A stretch of 47,623 nt of DNA. It comes from Gluconobacter cerinus. GTDB taxonomy: Bacteria > Pseudomonadota > Alphaproteobacteria > Acetobacterales > Acetobacteraceae. The translations under genes were made by a program, and so were the position numbers. Where the stretch lies: positions 1-47,623 of the forward strand of contig NZ_BEWM01000009.1 of NCBI RefSeq assembly GCF_002723935.1. The letters are read 5' to 3'. This document shows, one piece after another, positions 1 to 7,488 of the stretch (position 1 is its first letter; each line of letters begins with the position of its first letter). The notes beneath the pieces were generated by a model. It saw nothing but the letters and a program-made list of their open reading frames with translations, had not been told where the DNA came from and made no database searches.

Positions 1-1452
1 AATATCCGCGATATGTTCGCGCACACCACCGCCAGTCGGATCGAACGGCCAGATCCCGCCGTCGGGCTTGCGAAAGAGGATGGAGCCTTGCGGGAAGGGT
101 GAGGCGCTTCGCATCCACGGCATCATGCTCATGGCATCGCCGAGAGGCGCAAGAGACGGGGTGGCCGTAGAGCCCAGAGAGAGCACGGGAACCGATCCCA
201 TGGCGGCCTCAAGCGGATCACCCGGTACCCGGGTCGTTTTGCAGCCGCCCCAGCTTTCAATGCCCTGAGACAGATCGGCCGCACGGCGACGCAGCAGCTT
301 GTCTTCGCCGACTGGTGCCCAGGTGCTGGCGGTCATCCGCATCCGGACGGAATTATGGTTTTCCGTCTCGCGCATACGTTTGATGGCCTGAAAGGCGCGC
401 GTGATGTCCTTGTTGCCCGGAAACATGCCGAGCATGGTGGCCCCCGTTTCCTTGATCGCGAACGCAGCCTTGCCGCCGCCTTCGAGGATCATGGAACTCC
501 GCCAGGGCAGACGCTTGCGGCCCAGAGTGTTGAGCAGTTCGGAGAACGGGCGCGGATCCTCGGGGCCGAGAAGCATGTCCACGGGCGCATAGGTGTAGTC
601 ACCGACCGTCACGAGCTGGCCGCCCTGATTTTCGGCATCTGCGTTGAAAATCTGATCGCGCAGGGACGGCCAGAGCAGGTTTTCGGTCTTTTTACTCTGC
701 TTTTCGTCATCCGGAAGACGCGGCATGACAGGGTCGCCCACCAGCGTCGGCTTCCAGCCGCTTCCGGCCGTCTCTCGGTAGAGCGTCTCACGCGCCAGCG
801 TGATGGATTCATCGGCGCGCAGCAGCGTCGTGGAAATGCCAAGATTGGACATGCTGTCCTGCACACGCGCGACAAAGGCGTCGTGACGACCGGCCATCAG
901 TTCAGAGCGCAGGGTGAAGCGCTGACCGCTCCCCGCTTTTGGCCAGGCCTTGACCTGATCTTTCCGCTCCGCCGCCACCTGTTTCTTTTCTTCGCGGGTC
1001 AGCACGGCGGGTCGGGTCCACAGGATGTAGCAGGCATCTTCCCATCGCATCACCTGAGGCCACCGCAGGCGGCGCTCGTTGATGATGTCGTGGAAGTCGG
1101 CGTTCATCATGCGTGAAATCTGCTCGCACCCGTTGAGCGCCAGCAGATCGACGGCCACGCGGGCCTGATCGGGGTCGGAGATGTACCAGCCTTCGATCGC
1201 ATGGCCGGTGCCTTCGAGAAGGCCTTGCAGCTCAATGCGCTGTTGCTCGGCGATGGCCTCAACGTCTGCACGCGAGCACATGGTGCGCAGACCGTTCACG
1301 CGCAGGACAGAGACGTACTCGCCCCGCAGCGTCACGAGCCGGTCCTGATGAACGGCATCCGTGTGATTGGTCTCGACATCACAAAAGGATTCGAGGGGCT
1401 GACGAAGGAAGAGGCTCGCGCTGGCAAGCAACTCGGTCAAAAAGCCAGACAT
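1..1452 (-). CDS. icmB: IcmB/DotO/TraU-like T4BSS ATPase (N-terminal part, cut by window edge)
   Basis: The minus frame is open for 484 codons from an ATG at 1452 to the left edge, with no stop. The N-terminus reads MSGFLTELLASASLFLRQPL. The identification rests mainly on synteny: it is the last gene in icmL-K-E-G-C-D-J-B order, where IcmB/DotO (R64 TraU) always follows IcmJ. IcmB is a VirB4-class inner-membrane-associated ATPase of about 1000 residues that powers the type IVB system. The window ends just before the expected Walker A, so no nucleotide-binding motif can be seen. The start lies 13 bp downstream of the icmJ stop, which implies co-transcription. The visible half looks intact. Confidence 0.82.
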   Translation of the reverse strand, partial: MSGFLTELLASASLFLRQPLESFCDVETNHTDAVHQDRLVTLRGEYVSVLRVNGLRTMCSRADVEAIAEQQRIELQGLLEGTGHAIEGWYISDPDQARVAVDLLALNGCEQISRMMNADFHDIINERRLRWPQVMRWEDACYILWTRPAVLTREEKKQVAAERKDQVKAWPKAGSGQRFTLRSELMAGRHDAFVARVQDSMSNLGISTTLLRADESITLARETLYRETAGSGWKPTLVGDPVMPRLPDDEKQSKKTENLLWPSLRDQIFNADAENQGGQLVTVGDYTYAPVDMLLGPEDPRPFSELLNTLGRKRLPWRSSMILEGGGKAAFAIKETGATMLGMFPGNKDITRAFQAIKRMRETENHNSVRMRMTASTWAPVGEDKLLRRRAADLSQGIESWGGCKTTRVPGDPLEAAMGSVPVLSLGSTATPSLAPLGDAMSMMPWMRSASPFPQGSILFRKPDGGIWPFDPTGGGVREHIADI

Positions 1453-1465
1453 TGGAAACTCCGCG

Positions 1466-2113
1466 TCAGGATGGGGTGAGAGCAAGGGCCTTGTCGAGAA
1501 AGGCCGGATAAACGTCAGCGCCAGCGTCGAGCAGTCTGCCGGTCGGCAGAATACGAAGGCCTGCGCGGAGCAGATCGAGATTGCGTCGGACGGCTTCATC
1601 GGCGCTGCCACACAGGCGCATGGCCGTTGTGACCTGACGGATGGAGCCCGATTGCAGCCGGTGCTCGGCTTCAGCGCGCCGACTTTCGAGCAGACGCAGG
1701 AGCGTCATGGGCGTGCGGAAGGAGGGGGAAAACTGCGTGCCAAGCAACGGGTCCGGGATAGCCTTGAGGATGTTCTCCCAGAACTGGAGGTCAGACTGAC
1801 CCTGTTGTCTGGCCATCAAGCGGAGTGTCTGGTGGGCCGTGCGAACAAGAAACATCAGGCGCGACTGAGACATTTCCGGCCACCAGACGAGCATGGCTTC
1901 GGCGTCGATAGCTGCCCGCGACGTATCCTGAAGAAGATTGCACACCTGACAGACCCGGAGACCGGCCCCTGAGGAGGGACCAGTCCATGGGAGACCTGCA
2001 CCGGGCGACAGCAAACCGCAGCACGAGCAGGTAAACGCGCCATCCGACCCGTCTTTCCCGGGCCGGATCTCCTGGTCGAGACCAGGCTGGAGGAAGAACG
2101 GATCGGAGGTCAT
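1466..2113 (-). CDS. icmJ: IcmJ/DotN/TraT-like T4BSS protein
   Basis: 215 residues. Near the N-terminus are two cysteine pairs, CSCC (about residue 29) and CQVC (about residue 55), which form a probable zinc site. The rest is helical and carries no signal peptide or membrane segment. IcmJ/DotN is a soluble zinc-containing protein of about 208 residues that belongs to the Dot/Icm coupling complex. Length, cysteine pairs and position between icmD and icmB all match. The gene starts 6 bp after icmD and ends 13 bp before icmB. Family assignment rests mostly on synteny and the cysteine pattern. Confidence 0.75.
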   Translation of the reverse strand: MTSDPFFLQPGLDQEIRPGKDGSDGAFTCSCCGLLSPGAGLPWTGPSSGAGLRVCQVCNLLQDTSRAAIDAEAMLVWWPEMSQSRLMFLVRTAHQTLRLMARQQGQSDLQFWENILKAIPDPLLGTQFSPSFRTPMTLLRLLESRRAEAEHRLQSGSIRQVTTAMRLCGSADEAVRRNLDLLRAGLRILPTGRLLDAGADVYPAFLDKALALTPS

Positions 2114-2119
2114 GTCGGC

Positions 2120-2551
2120 TTACTGGAACTGGTAGCTCTTGGCGGTATTGCTGATTTCAGCATTCCCGTTGGAGGCCGTGTTTGCAGAGTTGTTGATCCA
2201 CTTCGGACCCGTTGCCGCCACACCGGCCAGAACGAAGCAGACGACGCCGGCGATTGCCATGCCAGGGCGCTTCGTCTCTTCCTTCTGGGACTTGTAGAAC
2301 AGCACGATACCCGTCACGAGGGCGACAATGGCCAGAGCGTAAAGGGTTGCGGCAGACCCGACACCGATTGTGTCCGTGCCTTCCTGCGCCATGTTCTGGA
2401 TCTGATGGCCAAGACCGTTGCTGGAGGCTGTGCCCCCTGCGGCAGCAAGGGCTGTGCCAGCCATCACCATCGGCAGCATGGTTGCTGTTGCAACGGTTGC
2501 GCCGATCTTGGTGAGGGCGCGGGAAGAAGACGGGGCTGTCTGGGATGTCAT
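2120..2551 (-). CDS. icmD: IcmD/DotP/TraR-like small membrane protein
   Basis: 143 residues from ATG 2551, chosen because GGAG lies 9 nt upstream; an upstream in-frame start has no ribosome site. An N-terminal hydrophobic stretch containing LPMVMAGTALAAAGG looks like a signal peptide. Two membrane helices follow (around ATLYALAIVALVTGIVLFY and GMAIAGVVCFVLAGVAAT). IcmD is a small inner-membrane protein of about 130 residues needed for Dot/Icm function. Its place between icmC and icmJ agrees. A copy of the AGTCGCAGAT motif sits upstream, so this gene may head a sub-operon icmD-icmJ-icmB. Confidence 0.75.
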   Translation of the reverse strand: MTSQTAPSSSRALTKIGATVATATMLPMVMAGTALAAAGGTASSNGLGHQIQNMAQEGTDTIGVGSAATLYALAIVALVTGIVLFYKSQKEETKRPGMAIAGVVCFVLAGVAATGPKWINNSANTASNGNAEISNTAKSYQFQ

Positions 2552-2569
2552 GAGTTGTTTCTCCGTTGT

Positions 2570-2617
2570 GAGGGACAATCCCCTCTGCCGATGACTCTGA
2601 CCGCGCGATCTGCGACT
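2570..2617 (-). promoter_or_regulatory. Leader of icmD: AGTCGCAGAT motif and small hairpin
   Basis: On the minus strand the motif AGTCGCAGAT occupies 2617-2608 and reads toward icmD. It is followed by a hairpin with arms GAGGG/CCCTC at 2585-2570. The ribosome site GGAG (2564-2561) is outside the stem, so sequestration is not evident here. Confidence 0.55.
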
Positions 2618-2654
2618 GAGGCGGGAGAGGGGTATTTTTTTTCGTCAGTCCGTT

Positions 2655-3188
2655 TCAGGGCCAGAAAGAGAGGATCCAGGTGGCGTCCTTGACCGGATTG
2701 AGGAGCATGACGCCAAAGACGTACTGAATGCCGCAACCAAGGCGCTCGCGGTTCGATCGGCCTTTCTGGATGGCAAACCAGGTCAGGACGGCGAAAAAGC
2801 ACGTCCAGGCCCCGAACATCTGAAAGAACAGGGCAAAGTCTTTGACGATCGCCATGATCGCGTCTTTGGGGCCGGTGCCGGTAATCAGACTGTCGGCCGT
2901 GCTGTAACTGGTGGCAGCGTCGCCCAGAGTGACCTGCACGTCCGTTCCGGCCGAGGCGGTGCTTTTGGTGAGGATGACGTTGAACGAGGCGAAGACACCG
3001 CACAGGACGAGGGACAGATAGGGCAGCCAGGGCTTGTCCTGCAGGGCCTGAATGGTCGGGTGGTAATACTGGTAGATCCCGATCAGGCTGAAGATCAGGC
3101 AGGACACGGCCGCCGCATAGCAGGCCGTTGGCAGGAGCCAGCCCATGCCAACGGCGATTTCGTGGACGAGATTGACAAGGCCTTCCAT
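2655..3188 (-). CDS. icmC: IcmC/DotE/TraQ-like polytopic membrane protein
   Basis: 177 residues with about four hydrophobic segments: near residues 15-40 (MGWLLPTACYAAAVSCLIF), 52-72 (WLPYLSLVLCGVFASFNVIL), 110-140 (around FALFFQMFGAWTCFFAVLT) and the C-terminus (YVFGVMLLNPVKDATWILSF). IcmC/DotE is a four-helix inner-membrane protein of about 190 residues, and R64 TraQ is of similar size. The gene lies 10 bp after icmG and about 100 bp before icmD. Assignment is by topology, length and synteny. Confidence 0.75.
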   Translation of the reverse strand: MEGLVNLVHEIAVGMGWLLPTACYAAAVSCLIFSLIGIYQYYHPTIQALQDKPWLPYLSLVLCGVFASFNVILTKSTASAGTDVQVTLGDAATSYSTADSLITGTGPKDAIMAIVKDFALFFQMFGAWTCFFAVLTWFAIQKGRSNRERLGCGIQYVFGVMLLNPVKDATWILSFWP

Positions 3189-3198
3189 GCTGGCCTCC

Positions 3199-4392
3199 TC
3201 AGTTCAGGTCGCCATGAGCCGTGTGCAGAACCCAGGTGGCGCCCTGCTGGCTAATGGTCAGGACCGCGCCGTAGCCCGGGATGACCGTGCCAACACCCAC
3301 CTCGAACTGGCGGGCCTGCCCGCTTGGGGCCGCACTGTCCTCAATCATGGCGAGTTGCGGCGAGGCCGCGACGATCCGGTAGTGATGGACCCACTCAGGC
3401 TTTGGAGCCGGACCCGCCACGGCGGCCGGAGCGGGTGGGGCGGCTGAAGATGTTGCGGCCACTGTCGCAGGCTTGTTCATGGCAGCGCTCAGGGCCGCAC
3501 GTGCCTTTTCGGCGGCGGCATGGGCCTGGGCGGCTTCATCGGCACCGGAGTTCTCGGCACCTGTCACGGCGTGATTGGCTTCGACCAGAGAGACGCGCCG
3601 CGTCAGATCGTTCAGCCGGTCTTCTTCGGCCTTGCGCTGTCCGGCAAGGGACTGGCGCAGCTCTTCGACTTCGCCGCGCTCGCGTTCAATCACGCGGGCC
3701 TCAGCCGTGACGAGCTGAAGCACGTCGATCTGCTGCTGCGTCGCCATGGGCGCGGCCTGAAGGGTCTGGGCTGTCTTGACCGGATCGGCAGGCGGTGCGG
3801 GCGGCACAACGGCCGGAGCCTCAGTTCGGGGGGCGTCAGGCTGGGCTGACGCAGACTGCGATGCGGCTGACGGCGTTGCAACGACGGCCGCAGGCGGCGC
3901 TTTCGGGGACGTCGCAGTGTCGGGCGGGCTCGCAGCAGCTTTCGGATGGCCGAGGGTCTGCATTTCTGCAAGATCGGCGGTTGCAGGAGGGGCCGCTACC
4001 GGAGCGGGTTCGGGGGCCTGAGCCACGGGCGCTGCCGACTGATCCATGCCGACTTCCTGGCCAGGCGCGGAGACAGCGCGATGGTGGTGCCCACTTGTCG
4101 CCAGAATCCCCACGAGGAGAACGGCGCAGATCCCGAGGCCCGAACCGCCGTAGAGTTTCTGGCGGGGTGTCAGTGCCTCGTAGCGCGAGATGATGGGCGT
4201 GAGAAAAGAAGCAGAGCCGGACGATGCAGGGGCCGTCGTGTGATTGTCATCATGGCCCGTGGCTTCGGGGGTGTCCCCGTCCGGACCGTCAGACACCGTG
4301 TCGTGCTGGTGAGGCGGTGGGGGCGCTGCCGGGACGGGATCCATCCGGCGTGGCGTGACTTCGGTGTTCAGGTGGTGAACTGTGGAACTCAT
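3199..4392 (-). CDS. icmG: IcmG/DotF/TraP-like inner-membrane protein
   Basis: 397 residues. The first 75 are a polar cytoplasmic tail. One membrane helix follows (GLGICAVLLVGILATSG, about residues 83-99), then a Pro/Ala-rich periplasmic linker, a coiled coil (about residues 228-285, around VIERERGEVEELRQSLAGQR) and a C-terminal globular domain starting near HHYRIVAASPQLAMIEDS. This architecture is that of IcmG/DotF, which connects the inner-membrane and core parts of the Dot/Icm channel. The linker is longer than in Legionella (269 residues) but resembles plasmid TraP. A 12-bp hairpin with a T6 tract directly abuts the start codon and contains the ribosome site. Confidence 0.8.
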   Translation of the reverse strand: MSSTVHHLNTEVTPRRMDPVPAAPPPPHQHDTVSDGPDGDTPEATGHDDNHTTAPASSGSASFLTPIISRYEALTPRQKLYGGSGLGICAVLLVGILATSGHHHRAVSAPGQEVGMDQSAAPVAQAPEPAPVAAPPATADLAEMQTLGHPKAAASPPDTATSPKAPPAAVVATPSAASQSASAQPDAPRTEAPAVVPPAPPADPVKTAQTLQAAPMATQQQIDVLQLVTAEARVIERERGEVEELRQSLAGQRKAEEDRLNDLTRRVSLVEANHAVTGAENSGADEAAQAHAAAEKARAALSAAMNKPATVAATSSAAPPAPAAVAGPAPKPEWVHHYRIVAASPQLAMIEDSAAPSGQARQFEVGVGTVIPGYGAVLTISQQGATWVLHTAHGDLN

Positions 4393-4447
4393 AAAAAAGA
4401 TCCTTCTGGCTGAGACTGCCAGAAGGATCGGGGAACGATCTGCGACT
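4393..4447 (-). promoter_or_regulatory. Leader of icmG: AGTCGCAGAT motif and SD-containing terminator-like hairpin
   Basis: Minus strand. AGTCGCAGAT spans 4447-4438. A perfect 12-bp stem (GATCCTTCTGGC and GCCAGAAGGATC, 7-nt loop) spans 4429-4399, then comes a TTTTTT tract (4398-4393), then the ATG at 4392. The only plausible Shine-Dalgarno, AGAAGGA, is inside the 3' arm. The element looks like an intrinsic terminator or attenuator that also occludes ribosome binding. Confidence 0.7.
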
Positions 4448-4459
4448 GAGTGCGAAAAA

Positions 4460-5746
4460 TCAGGGCTTGTCGAGAACAGGATCCATGAACATCACACCCA
4501 CGTTCACGTTGGCGGCGAGGATGATCCGCGCGCGTGTTGGCGTGTCCTGTGTCAGGGCACTGTTGACGGCCGAGGCGGCACTTCCTGCGGCGACACCGAG
4601 CTGCTGACCCATGTTCAGGCGCTGGATATAGTTCATGCCGCCCAGGGCGCTGTAGCTGCCTTGGACATTGGACGTGGTTTCGATGGCCTGCCCAAGGCCC
4701 TGCACGAAGGCTGCGGCGGCAGGCATGACAAACCGCTGGAAAATCAGGGGATCAACGCTGGAGGCGACACCCTGCTTCATGGTGTCGGGCGCCATCACCA
4801 CGCCGTTGGTTGCGAGAGTGCGGCCCTGATGAATGATCTTGTTGACCTGCACGACCAGGAGCTGCTCGTTTCCGGGTGCCCGCGCAACCGTTGCAATCAT
4901 GCGGTCGCCCGCAATCGGGCCGCTATCGGCTTCCAGCACGATCTGCCCTGACAGGTCGCTGTCGGTCGCTGTGACGGTATGGGCATAAATCCCTCGACCG
5001 GCCGGAATGAGCGCTGGCGCGGCGGCTGTATCATGTGAGGCCGTGGCCGCTGCGGAGGCTCCTGCCGCACCACGCGAGGCCATGGCTTTCTCGGCCTGGG
5101 GCTGCGCCTCCTGCTCTGGCTTGAAGACGGCTTCCTGAAGATCCGAGACAGGCGGCCGGGTCTGAAGGCCGCTTTCGATGCGCGCGATCTCTGCGACATA
5201 GCGGGCACGGCGCTTCTCGCGCTCCTGCTGCTCGGCCTGAGACGTCTCACCATTCCCGGATGCGGAATAGGCGGGATCGGTCTGGACCAGCGGGGCTTCC
5301 GGCGCGTTTTCGATGTGTGGAGGCCTCGGTGGTGGAGCTGGCGACGGTATCGGAGCGCTGTAGCCGACTTCCTGGGGGTGAGGCGCTTCGGCTTCATGCG
5401 GAAGAACCGCATCCGTCCGCTCGCCCTTGGTGTTGCGTGTTACTGCGGGAGCGAGATCCGGGGTGTAGGATTTCCCGTCCCCCTCGGATTGCTGTGCGGC
5501 CTCAGTGTTTTGCATCTGGCGCAGGCGATCCTGCTCAGGGTTGGTATTGGTCCCACCGGGCAGAGCGTTCATCTCCACGATCTGCCCTGGATTGGATTTG
5601 GGCATCTGCTTGGTCTCATGATGTGAGACGAGAAGCACCAGAGCGATCACGGAGACGGCCGAGGCACCGAGCAGAATCAGGCGGCGGTTTCCTCCGCGTG
5701 TTGCGCTCGACAGAACGGATTTGAATTTGGGAAGCTTCGGGATCAT
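4460..5746 (-). CDS. icmE: IcmE/DotG/TraO-like, VirB10-type core protein
   Basis: 428 residues. A short cytoplasmic N-terminus and one membrane helix (RLILLGASAVSVIALVLLV, about residues 22-40) precede a Pro-rich periplasmic region and a C-terminal VirB10/TrbI-like domain starting near AGRGIYAHTVTATDSDLSGQ and including IVLEADSGPIAGDRM. IcmE/DotG forms the central channel. Legionella DotG is about 1048 residues because of a long repeat region; this one is plasmid-sized like R64 TraO (about 430). Its ATG overlaps the icmK stop by 4 bp (ATGA), giving translational coupling. Confidence 0.88.
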   Translation of the reverse strand: MIPKLPKFKSVLSSATRGGNRRLILLGASAVSVIALVLLVSHHETKQMPKSNPGQIVEMNALPGGTNTNPEQDRLRQMQNTEAAQQSEGDGKSYTPDLAPAVTRNTKGERTDAVLPHEAEAPHPQEVGYSAPIPSPAPPPRPPHIENAPEAPLVQTDPAYSASGNGETSQAEQQEREKRRARYVAEIARIESGLQTRPPVSDLQEAVFKPEQEAQPQAEKAMASRGAAGASAAATASHDTAAAPALIPAGRGIYAHTVTATDSDLSGQIVLEADSGPIAGDRMIATVARAPGNEQLLVVQVNKIIHQGRTLATNGVVMAPDTMKQGVASSVDPLIFQRFVMPAAAAFVQGLGQAIETTSNVQGSYSALGGMNYIQRLNMGQQLGVAAGSAASAVNSALTQDTPTRARIILAANVNVGVMFMDPVLDKP

Positions 5747-6720
5747 GGCGTCATGTCCTTGAGAGACGCGGACACGGTCCGACCGGAATCCGACAGGAGA
5801 ATGTAGGGGGTCTGGCGGAAGGCATAGAGGGTGTAGCCGTCTTCGCCACGCTCTGAGCTGTCCCAGGCAGGCGTCATGAGCGCCAGCCGCGTGCGGATGT
5901 AGAGTTCATTGCCCATGCGCCACGCCCGCACATCATCAGGAGAAAGACCCTCGACGCTCTGGGGAACGGCGGAGGCCGGAGCGATCCCGGACAGCATGGC
6001 ATTCATGAACGGCTCTGCCGTCCCGGGGGCGGCTTCCGGACCCATTTCCTGCTTTGCATTGGGGCCGTCTTCGTTCACGCGGACCGTCAGGTTGTCATCA
6101 TAGGTGCCGCGCCCTGCCAGAAGCAGGAAAGAGATCGGCTTGATTGCGCCCTTCAACGTGACGAGCAGGCCGCCACGCGGTGACAGCGACAGTGGCTCGA
6201 TGTTGATGGTGTTGCTGCCAGCATAGGGAACACAGGTGTAAAAGCCTGTGGTCTGCACGGCAGGCGATCCCCCTTTGCCACCGTCCGAGGAACAGTTCTT
6301 CAGACCGTCAGGATTGGCGGATGTGCTGGTCGTGTTCCAGGCAATCGGCCAGGGTGCGCCCGAGCGGTCCACAAAAGAGACGGCTGTGGGATAGCCCTTG
6401 GTCGTAAAAATCAGGGATGTCTGCTGACCGGGCGCGAAAGAGACGCGGATGGCCGGTCGGCTGGTCGGTGCGGCGACTTCCGTAGCAACATCTTCACGCG
6501 CCTTCTGGTTCTCTTTGAGGCGATTGCCGAGACGGCGGATCATCTCCGGTGTCAGGGGAATGGCTTCGTCCTCGGCAGCCTGCTGGTCCTGCTGCTCTGG
6601 AGAGAGGTGTGGCGCGGCTGGCGCGGCATCTGGAGCAGGTGCAACCGACTGTGCCATCGCGGTGAAGGGCAGGAGGCCCATGAGGCCGAGAAGGGCCAGC
6701 GAAAAAGAGCGGGTTTTCAT
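5743..6720 (-). CDS. icmK: IcmK/DotH/TraN-like outer-membrane core protein
   Basis: 325 residues from ATG 6720. I chose this start because it opens with a clear signal peptide (MKTRSFSLALLGLMGLLPFT followed by AMAQS); the longer reading frame upstream lies inside icmL. After a Pro/Gln-rich linker comes a beta-rich domain (around IRVSFAPGQQTSLIFTTKG and ISFLLLAGRGTYDDNLTV) typical of IcmK/DotH, the secretin-like outer-membrane component of the Dot/Icm core. DotH is about 360 residues. It lies 11 bp after icmL and overlaps icmE by 4 bp. Confidence 0.87.
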   Translation of the reverse strand: MKTRSFSLALLGLMGLLPFTAMAQSVAPAPDAAPAAPHLSPEQQDQQAAEDEAIPLTPEMIRRLGNRLKENQKAREDVATEVAAPTSRPAIRVSFAPGQQTSLIFTTKGYPTAVSFVDRSGAPWPIAWNTTSTSANPDGLKNCSSDGGKGGSPAVQTTGFYTCVPYAGSNTINIEPLSLSPRGGLLVTLKGAIKPISFLLLAGRGTYDDNLTVRVNEDGPNAKQEMGPEAAPGTAEPFMNAMLSGIAPASAVPQSVEGLSPDDVRAWRMGNELYIRTRLALMTPAWDSSERGEDGYTLYAFRQTPYILLSDSGRTVSASLKDMTP

Positions 6721-6731
6721 GGCGCGGATCC

Positions 6732-7361
6732 TCACTGCGGGCTGGCCACAAGCTGGGTGATGGCAATGCCGTCGGGGTGATCCTGATCTTCGACCCTTTC
6801 CACATGCACGGTTGCAATCAGGGTCTGCGAACTCTCCTGATTGACGTTCTCGCAGGTCTGAACGAACGGAAACTGCACGACATAATGGTGATGGCCGTTG
6901 ACCATGCTCTGCTGGCGAATGGTTGCGGCGCGCGTTGGCTGTGCATAGCAGAGCAGTTTGGCTTCTTTCATTTTCGCCAGATTGCCGTCCTGAACGAAGG
7001 ACTGCGCGAACGTATTCCAGCCATTGATGGTGAAATGCGAGCCTGCTGCGTTGAGCTGCGACGGATAATCCCGGTAATTGATGTTGTACGGCTTGAGCGA
7101 CCACTTGATGACCCAGGACAGGAAATCCTCCTGACTGAGGATCGGGCTGTTCAGCGCGATAGCCGGGCGAGGAGCGTTGATCCCGTCCACGAAGAAATAC
7201 TTCGGGTGCGGATGGTACGACCAGGCGCGGGCCAGGAGCACGGCCAGCACCACCACGACGGCGGCGAGGGCAATGGACGTCTGCAAGGAACGCTCAACGA
7301 TCTTACCCTGAAAATCAGGATCGGTCAGGCGTCGGCTCAGGGATCCCGAGGAGCGGCTCAT
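6732..7361 (-). CDS. icmL: IcmL/DotI/TraM-like inner-membrane protein
   Basis: 209 residues (IcmL is 212). One membrane helix near residues 27-46 (SIALAAVVVVLAVLLARAW) precedes a periplasmic NTF2-like domain with the family-typical stretch around INGWNTFAQSFVQDGNL and a central Gln/Ser-rich part. IcmL/DotI is a VirB8-like component of the inner-membrane complex. GGAG lies 10 nt upstream of the ATG. It is the first structural gene of the icmLKEGCDJB run and may be coupled to a 19-codon leader frame that overlaps its start. Confidence 0.88.
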   Translation of the reverse strand: MSRSSGSLSRRLTDPDFQGKIVERSLQTSIALAAVVVVLAVLLARAWSYHPHPKYFFVDGINAPRPAIALNSPILSQEDFLSWVIKWSLKPYNINYRDYPSQLNAAGSHFTINGWNTFAQSFVQDGNLAKMKEAKLLCYAQPTRAATIRQQSMVNGHHHYVVQFPFVQTCENVNQESSQTLIATVHVERVEDQDHPDGIAITQLVASPQ

Positions 7362-7417
7362 GGCGCGGTGTCTCCGTGGAACGACAGCGGGGCTGCGGAT
7401 GGCATTTCAAACCTCAT
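7358..7417 (-). CDS. Possible 19-codon leader peptide overlapping icmL
   Basis: A small frame from ATG 7417 encodes MRFEMPSAAPLSFHGDTAP and ends in TGA sharing ATGA with the icmL start. No good Shine-Dalgarno precedes it, and its ATG directly follows a GATGAC/GTCATC hairpin. It may be chance, or a coupling leader. Confidence 0.25.
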   Translation of the reverse strand: MRFEMPSAAPLSFHGDTAP

Positions 7418-7459
7418 GATGACTGTGTCATCGTCACCGTGACCCGTTGATCTGCGACT
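7418..7459 (-). promoter_or_regulatory. Leader of icmL operon: AGTCGCAGAT motif with hairpins
   Basis: Minus strand. AGTCGCAGAT spans 7459-7450. A 5-bp palindrome (GTCAC/GTGAC, 7443-7433) and a perfect GATGAC-ACA-GTCATC hairpin (7432-7418) follow. This is the 5' end of the icm transcription unit, so the promoter probably lies between here and the stop of the HTH gene at 7489. Confidence 0.55.
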
Positions 7460-7488
7460 GAAGCTGAAAAAACAGAGAAATTTGCGGA

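Noticed and set aside
355-1116. 253-codon plus-strand frame at the left end
   Set aside because: It is antisense to the continuous icmB frame, which has synteny support; high GC produces such shadow frames.
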